Shown here: positions 4,396 to 8,276 of the stretch, in pieces
Numbering within the stretch: position 1 is the first letter of the stretch
Layout: each line of letters begins with the position of its first letter
From: DATEGZ01 sp035279905
Lineage (GTDB): Bacteria; Acidobacteriota; Vicinamibacteria; Vicinamibacterales; SCN-69-37
Reading direction: 5' to 3'
Length of the DNA: 8,276 nucleotides
Assembly (NCBI GenBank): GCA_035279905.1
Contig: DATEGZ010000286.1
Span: 1-8,276, forward strand
The notes under the pieces: model-generated
The model's database searches: none
Told to the model about the DNA's origin: nothing
What the model saw: the letters and a program-made list of their open reading frames with translations, nothing else
Translations under genes and position numbers: made by a program

Positions 4396-6873
4396 ATGAC
4401 GGCACGGCACGCGGGGCGACAGCAAAACGCATGGATTCTGATGGTGGGGCTCGCGGCCCTGGTCGTCACGCTCGTGGCGACCCAGGCGCAGGCGCCGCCC
4501 AAGGCCGGCGCGGACTTCCGCGTCAAAGCCTACGAGACGCACCTGGCAATGACCCGGGCGTCCCCCTACAAAGACCAGTCGTGGTCGTTCCTCGGCCCGA
4601 CCAACGTGGCCGGCCGAATCGCCGACGTCGCCGTTGCCGACTACCCGGCGTTCCGCCGCCTCTACGCCGGATCCTGCTGTGGCGGCTTGTGGCAGAGCGA
4701 CGACCTCGGGGAGACGTGGAAGCCTGTCTTCGAGCACGAGGCGTCGAGCGCGATCGGCGACGTGACCGTCGCCCCCTCCAACCCCGACATCGTCTGGGTG
4801 GGCACCGGTGAGACCAACATCTACCGCAGCTCGTACGCGGGCGCGGGCGTCTACAAGTCGACCGACGGCGCGAAGACGTGGACGCACATGGGCCTCGCCG
4901 ACACGCAGACCATCGGCCGCATCGTCGTGCATCCGACGGATCCGAACGTCGTCTACGTCGCCGCGAGCGGCCACGAGTGGACCGAGAACGAGATGCGCGG
5001 CGTGTTCAAGACGACCGACGGCGGCAAGTCGTGGAAGAAGGTCCTCTACGAGAACCCGCAGACGGGCGCGGTCGATCTCGTGATGGATCCGCGCGATTCA
5101 AACACGCTCTACGCGGCGATGTGGCAGCGCGAGCGCCGCAAGTGGGCGGACCCGCGCACCGAGTCCGGCTTCACGCACAGCGGCGTGTGGAAGTCGACCG
5201 ACGCGGGCAACACGTGGAAGCGGCTCGAGGGCGGCCTGCCGCCGGGCAACGATCTCGGCCGGATCGGCCTCGACATCGCGCAGTCGAATCCGAACGTGGT
5301 CTACGCGTTCGTCGACAACTACGCGCGCGGCGACAAGGCGCCGGAGAACACCCGCAATCCGTACGGCGTCCTCATCGACTACTACCCCGTCGGCAACGAA
5401 ATCTACCGATCGAACGACAAGGGCGCGACCTGGACGAAGATGAGCGGCCAGGACGACCAGCAGAAGCTGTTCATGCGCAACCTGTCGTCGAGCTACGGCT
5501 GGGTGTTCGGCAACACGCGCGTCGATCCGCGCGACGAGAACACGATCTACGTGCTCGCGCTCGGCGTCAGCGTGTCGCACGACGCCGGCAAGACGTTCGA
5601 AGGCATGGGCCGCCGCGGCGCGCCTCCGCCAACGCCGACGCCGACGGTTCCGGCGGTCGCGGGACAAACGACCACGGCAGGTGCGTCACAGGCGGGACCT
5701 GGCGTCAATCGTCCCGTGGCGACGACGAGCCCCGGCGGCGACAACCACGCGATGTGGCTCGATCCGAAGGATCCGAACTTCATGCTGTCGGGCAACGACA
5801 GCGGCTTCCGCGTGTCGAAGGACGGCGGCGCCACGTGGACGCGCGCGGCCATTCCGTCGAGCACCTTCTTCGACATGGCGTTCGACATGGACACACCGTT
5901 CCGCGTGTACGGATCGGTGCAGGATCACGGCAGCTATCGCGCGGTCGTCGACGTGAGCAACGGCGTCGCCGCGATGAAGCCCGTGGCGTTCGAGAGCGCG
6001 CCGGGCGGCGAAGGCAGCACGCACGCGATCGATCCGACCAACCCGAACATCGTCTACTCCGCCGGCACGTACGGCGCGATCACGCGGAGCGACCTCGGCG
6101 CGGCGGCGGCCGCCGGCCGCGGACGCGGCGGCAGCACCACGAACATCCGGCCGAAGCCCGAGACGGGCGACGCCGACGAGCTCCGCGGCCAGTGGCTCGC
6201 GCCGATGATCCTGTCGCCGCACGATCCCAACACGCTCTACTTCGGGCTGCAGTACCTCTATCGCTCGAAGGATCGCGGGCAGACGTGGGAGCGTCTGACG
6301 CCGGACATCAGCGGCGGCGACAAGGCGCAGCTCGGCGAGGTGCCGTATCAGACGGTGATCTCGATCTCCGAGTCGCCGATGAAGAAGGGCCTCGTCTACG
6401 TCGGCACCGACAACGGCCATCTGCAGGTCTCGATCGATGAAGGCAAGGAGTGGACGGACCTCACGATGAAGCTGCCCGAGCGCAAGTGGATCGCGAAGGT
6501 TCTCGCGTCGAAGTATCAAGAGGGCACGGTGTACATGGCGCAGCAGGGCCGGTACGACGACGACTTCGCGGTGTATCTGTACAAGTCCACCGACTACGGC
6601 AAGACGTGGAAGAGCATCGCCGGCAATCTGCCGGCCGGCCCGATGAACATGATTCAGGAGGACCCGGTCAACCCGAACGTCCTCTACACGTGCAACGATT
6701 TCGGTGTGTACGTGTCGACCAACGGCGGCCAGAAGTGGGAGGTGCTCGGCGGGAATCTGCCGTCGGTCAACGTCATGGATTTCGTCATCCATCCGCGCGA
6801 TCACGTGCTCGTCGCGGCGACGCACGGGCGCGGCGTGTGGGTGTTCGACGTGAGCAAGTTCCAGACGAAGTGA
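4396..6873 (+). CDS. Exported Asp-box (BNR/sortilin-like) beta-propeller protein
   Basis: An 825-residue protein with an N-terminal export signal (hydrophobic ILMVGLAALVVTLVA at 14-28, likely cut after AQA at 33). Eleven Asp-box motifs of the form S-x-D-x-G-x-T-W are spread along the chain: residues 101, 155, 206, 267, 339, 394, 474, 624, 679, 731 and 774, the last having N instead of D (STNGGQKW). This marks a large multi-bladed propeller of the BNR / VPS10-sortilin / WD40-YVTN-like class, and the end THGRGVWVFDV is typical of the family in soil bacteria. Such proteins are secreted or periplasmic, probably binding ligands or glycans; no catalytic residues are evident. Two low-complexity insertions break the repeat spacing: 405-447 (Pro/Thr/Ala-rich) and 567-590 (Ala/Gly/Arg-rich). 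Paired C94-C95 (GSCCGG) are the first cysteines of the mature part. The next gene overlaps by 4 nt, so the two are translationally coupled. Confidence 0.9.
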   Translation: MTARHAGRQQNAWILMVGLAALVVTLVATQAQAPPKAGADFRVKAYETHLAMTRASPYKDQSWSFLGPTNVAGRIADVAVADYPAFRRLYAGSCCGGLWQSDDLGETWKPVFEHEASSAIGDVTVAPSNPDIVWVGTGETNIYRSSYAGAGVYKSTDGAKTWTHMGLADTQTIGRIVVHPTDPNVVYVAASGHEWTENEMRGVFKTTDGGKSWKKVLYENPQTGAVDLVMDPRDSNTLYAAMWQRERRKWADPRTESGFTHSGVWKSTDAGNTWKRLEGGLPPGNDLGRIGLDIAQSNPNVVYAFVDNYARGDKAPENTRNPYGVLIDYYPVGNEIYRSNDKGATWTKMSGQDDQQKLFMRNLSSSYGWVFGNTRVDPRDENTIYVLALGVSVSHDAGKTFEGMGRRGAPPPTPTPTVPAVAGQTTTAGASQAGPGVNRPVATTSPGGDNHAMWLDPKDPNFMLSGNDSGFRVSKDGGATWTRAAIPSSTFFDMAFDMDTPFRVYGSVQDHGSYRAVVDVSNGVAAMKPVAFESAPGGEGSTHAIDPTNPNIVYSAGTYGAITRSDLGAAAAAGRGRGGSTTNIRPKPETGDADELRGQWLAPMILSPHDPNTLYFGLQYLYRSKDRGQTWERLTPDISGGDKAQLGEVPYQTVISISESPMKKGLVYVGTDNGHLQVSIDEGKEWTDLTMKLPERKWIAKVLASKYQEGTVYMAQQGRYDDDFAVYLYKSTDYGKTWKSIAGNLPAGPMNMIQEDPVNPNVLYTCNDFGVYVSTNGGQKWEVLGGNLPSVNVMDFVIHPRDHVLVAATHGRGVWVFDVSKFQTK

Positions 6874-7763
6874 GCGGCGGTCCGGTGCTCCCCTACCGAC
6901 GCACGCAAATCGGCTGGCCGGCGATCCTGGGCGTCAGCCCGTCGATCATCATCGGCGTCCTGCTAATCGTTCGGAGCTTTCCGTTCGCGTCGCTGGTCCT
7001 CGCCATCGGGCCCGTGGTCATCCTGTTGATGGGCTGGCTGACCGTGTCGGTCGACGAGAGAGAGCTCGTCGCCCGATTCGGCCTGGGCCTGATTCGGAAG
7101 CGCATCCTGCTATCCGACGCCCATGAGTACCGCGCGGTGGTCAATCCCTGGTACTACGGCTGGGGCATCCGGTGGATTCCAGGCGGCTGGGTCTACAACG
7201 TCGCGGGCTTCGAAGCGGTGGACTTCACGCTCGGCGACGGGCGCCACGTTCGGGTTGGGACGCCCGAGCCTCAGGCGCTTTGCCAGGCGATCGACGCACG
7301 CATCGGGTCGAACGTCGCGGCCGGCGCGGATGGGTCCGCGTCCGCCGCGCCGCCATCCTGGGCGTTCGTGCCGCCGATCATCATCGCGGCGGCCGTCGCG
7401 ATCGTCATCGGCCTCGTGCTATGGACGGGTGCGCGTCCGATCGAGGCGTCCGTCGGCAGCGAGGCGTTCGTGGTGACCGGCGCAGGCTACTCCGTGCGCG
7501 TGCCGTTCGGCGCGATCCGAGACGTCTCGCTCATCGACGAGCTTCCTCCGATCGTTCACAAGCGCGACGGCTTCGCCGCGGGCGGCAAGCTGCGCGGCGA
7601 GTTCACGGTGGCGGGGATCGGCCCGGCTCAGGTCTTCGTCGATCGCGACGTGCCGCCGTTCGTCGTCGTGAAGACGACGAACGGCGTGTTGATTGTGAAC
7701 GGCGTAAACGCGGACACGACCCGGCGTCTGCGCGACGACCTCGCGAGAGCCGCCGGCCGCTAG
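6870..7763 (+). CDS. Membrane protein with two PH-like domains
   Basis: A 297-residue protein read from GTG 6870, which shares GTGA with the stop of the propeller gene. It begins with two membrane segments (about 14-34 and 39-59), then a PH-like module at 60-146 that includes VDERELVARFGLGLIRKRI, WYYGWGIRWIPGGWVYNVAG and a closing helix PEPQALCQAIDARI. A third membrane segment follows at 164-185, then a second module at 190-293 resembling bacterial PH domain family bPH_5: IEASVGSEAFVV, a KLRGEFTVAGIGPAQVFVD strand pair, FVVVKTTNGVLIVNG and a C-terminal helix. Such PH proteins sit in the cytoplasmic membrane, and their ligands are mostly unknown. A second GTG at 6885, preceded by GGCGG, is an alternative start that would shorten the product by five residues. 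The frame is open far upstream inside the propeller gene, but that part is a shadow. It is probably co-transcribed with the propeller gene; a shared function is not evident. Confidence 0.8.
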   Translation: MSGGPVLPYRRTQIGWPAILGVSPSIIIGVLLIVRSFPFASLVLAIGPVVILLMGWLTVSVDERELVARFGLGLIRKRILLSDAHEYRAVVNPWYYGWGIRWIPGGWVYNVAGFEAVDFTLGDGRHVRVGTPEPQALCQAIDARIGSNVAAGADGSASAAPPSWAFVPPIIIAAAVAIVIGLVLWTGARPIEASVGSEAFVVTGAGYSVRVPFGAIRDVSLIDELPPIVHKRDGFAAGGKLRGEFTVAGIGPAQVFVDRDVPPFVVVKTTNGVLIVNGVNADTTRRLRDDLARAAGR

Positions 7764-7768
7764 CGCTA
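7761..7768. other. Palindromic convergent stop block TAGCGCTA
   Basis: The PH gene stops at TAG 7761-7763 and the VOC gene, read on the other strand, stops at TAG 7768-7766. With the 2-nt gap they form a perfect 8-bp palindrome. There is no room for a terminator between the genes and none is seen just inside either end, so the transcripts probably overlap. Confidence 0.6.
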
Positions 7769-8276
7769 CGGCTTGCCCGCGGACGCGGCCATCTGGGCCA
7801 TCGCTTCCGCGCCCCGCCTGGCCATTTCCTTCGGCGGGACATCTTCGGTGTGCGTCGCCATCGACCACTTGTGGCCGAACGGATCGGAGAGCTTGCCGTA
7901 CCGATCGCCCCAGAACATGTCCATGGGCGGCATCTCCGCCTTGGCGCCGGCGGCGACGGCCTTCGCGTACGCCTTGTCGACGTCCTTCGTGTAGATGAAG
8001 AGGCCGGACGCGGTTCCGCCGACCGTCTCGGGCGCGGTCGCGCCCATCGCCGGGTTCTCATCGCCCAGCATCACAATCGCGTTGCCGATCTTCAGCTCGG
8101 CGTGCGCGATCGATCCGTCCGGGGAGAGCATCCGGAGCATCTCCTTGGCGTCGAACGCTTTCTTGTAGAACTCAATCGCCTTCGCGGCGCCCCGGCACAC
8201 GAGGTAGGGCGTCACGGTGTAGTACCCCGCCGGAATCGGCGAGACCTTTTTCTTCGCGGCTTTCTTCGCGGGCTTC
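7766..8276 (-). CDS. VOC family (PhnB/glyoxalase-like) protein, 5' end outside window
   Basis: 169 codons are visible; the true start lies beyond base 8276. An in-frame GTG at 8215 could be taken as the start, but upstream of it the frame reads KKVSPIPAGYYTVTPYLVCRG, the usual opening of PhnB-like VOC proteins, so GTG 8215 is an internal valine. Family features follow in order: AIEFYKKAFDAKE, SIAHAELKIGNAIVMLGDE, FIYTKDVDKAYAKAVAAGAK, then MDMFWGDRYGKLSDPFGHKWSMATHTEDV, and the tail PKEMARRGAEAM. The vicinal-oxygen-chelate fold binds a metal through His/Glu residues; H in AHAEL is a likely ligand. Members range from glyoxalases to resistance proteins, and many PhnB-like ones have no known reaction. 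The protein is presumably cytoplasmic. Before the family core is a Lys/Ala-rich stretch (KPAKKAAKKK), an N-terminal extension. Family call is confident, function is not. Confidence 0.85.
   Translation of the reverse strand, partial: KPAKKAAKKKVSPIPAGYYTVTPYLVCRGAAKAIEFYKKAFDAKEMLRMLSPDGSIAHAELKIGNAIVMLGDENPAMGATAPETVGGTASGLFIYTKDVDKAYAKAVAAGAKAEMPPMDMFWGDRYGKLSDPFGHKWSMATHTEDVPPKEMARRGAEAMAQMAASAGKP

Noticed and set aside
3095..4399. 434-codon plus-strand open frame antisense to the VWA gene
   Set aside because: It runs opposite a gene with a signal peptide, intact MIDAS motif and good ribosome binding site. Its own product is Arg/Ala-rich with no recognisable motif, as expected for the shadow of a GC-rich gene.
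4878..6440. 520-codon plus-strand frame inside the propeller gene
   Set aside because: The product is dominated by Arg, as expected for a frame-shifted reading of GC-rich codons; the overlapping frame has eleven Asp boxes.
5686..6825. 379-codon minus-strand frame opposite the propeller gene
   Set aside because: Arg/Val/Ala-rich shadow with no ribosome binding site or motif.
6450..6869. Upstream extension of the PH gene frame into the propeller gene
   Set aside because: The sequence before GTG 6870 is Arg-rich and lies entirely inside the propeller coding region; the membrane-protein character begins only after 6870.
1..8276. Defence island, phage or transposon cargo
   Set aside because: No integrase, transposase, toxin-antitoxin, nuclease or phage structural gene is seen on either strand, and base composition is uniform across genes.

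Overview
The window is GC-rich and densely coded, with all eight genes carried on short spacers. The mix of families suggests an uncultured or soil member of the Acidobacteriota, possibly a Vicinamibacteria-like lineage: a PQQ-type dehydrogenase, a VWFA-related protein of the kind typical of Acidobacteria, a secreted Asp-box propeller, a retropepsin-like protease, and a PhnB-type VOC protein. This placement is inferred from gene content and GC, not from a phylogenetic marker.

Layout: (1) 2-493 (+), the C-terminal end of a PQQ-binding beta-propeller dehydrogenase. (2) 494-702, a 209-nt spacer holding a heptamer tandem repeat, a very long intrinsic terminator and two near-identical palindromes. 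(3) 703-1446 (+), an unrecognised protein with an N-terminal four-cysteine cluster and an acidic segment. (4) A minus-strand block read right to left: secreted VWA protein (4276-3158), AlkB-type dioxygenase (3144-2476) and an exported two-domain retropepsin-like protease (2412-1453). An octamer tandem repeat lies in front of the protease. (5) 4277-4395, a 119-nt divergent intergenic region with promoter-like boxes, an inverted repeat that looks like a dispersed element, and two good ribosome binding sites. (6) A plus-strand pair: exported 11-Asp-box beta-propeller protein (4396-6873) and, overlapping it by GTGA, a three-TM protein with two PH-like modules (6870-7763). (7) 7766-8276 (-), a VOC/PhnB-like protein whose start lies beyond the window, converging on the PH gene with a 2-nt gap.

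How the genes work together: there is no clear pathway. Four products (PQQ enzyme, VWA protein, propeller protein, protease) appear to act outside the cytoplasm, one is a membrane protein, and AlkB is a cytoplasmic nucleic-acid repair enzyme. The gene order gives little functional linkage beyond the two co-directional sets. I did not find a convincing new multi-gene system. The most interesting signals are non-coding: a pair of 15-bp palindromes differing only by a compensatory base-pair change, upstream of the unknown Cys-cluster gene, and two unrelated short tandem repeats phased at 7 and 8 bp.
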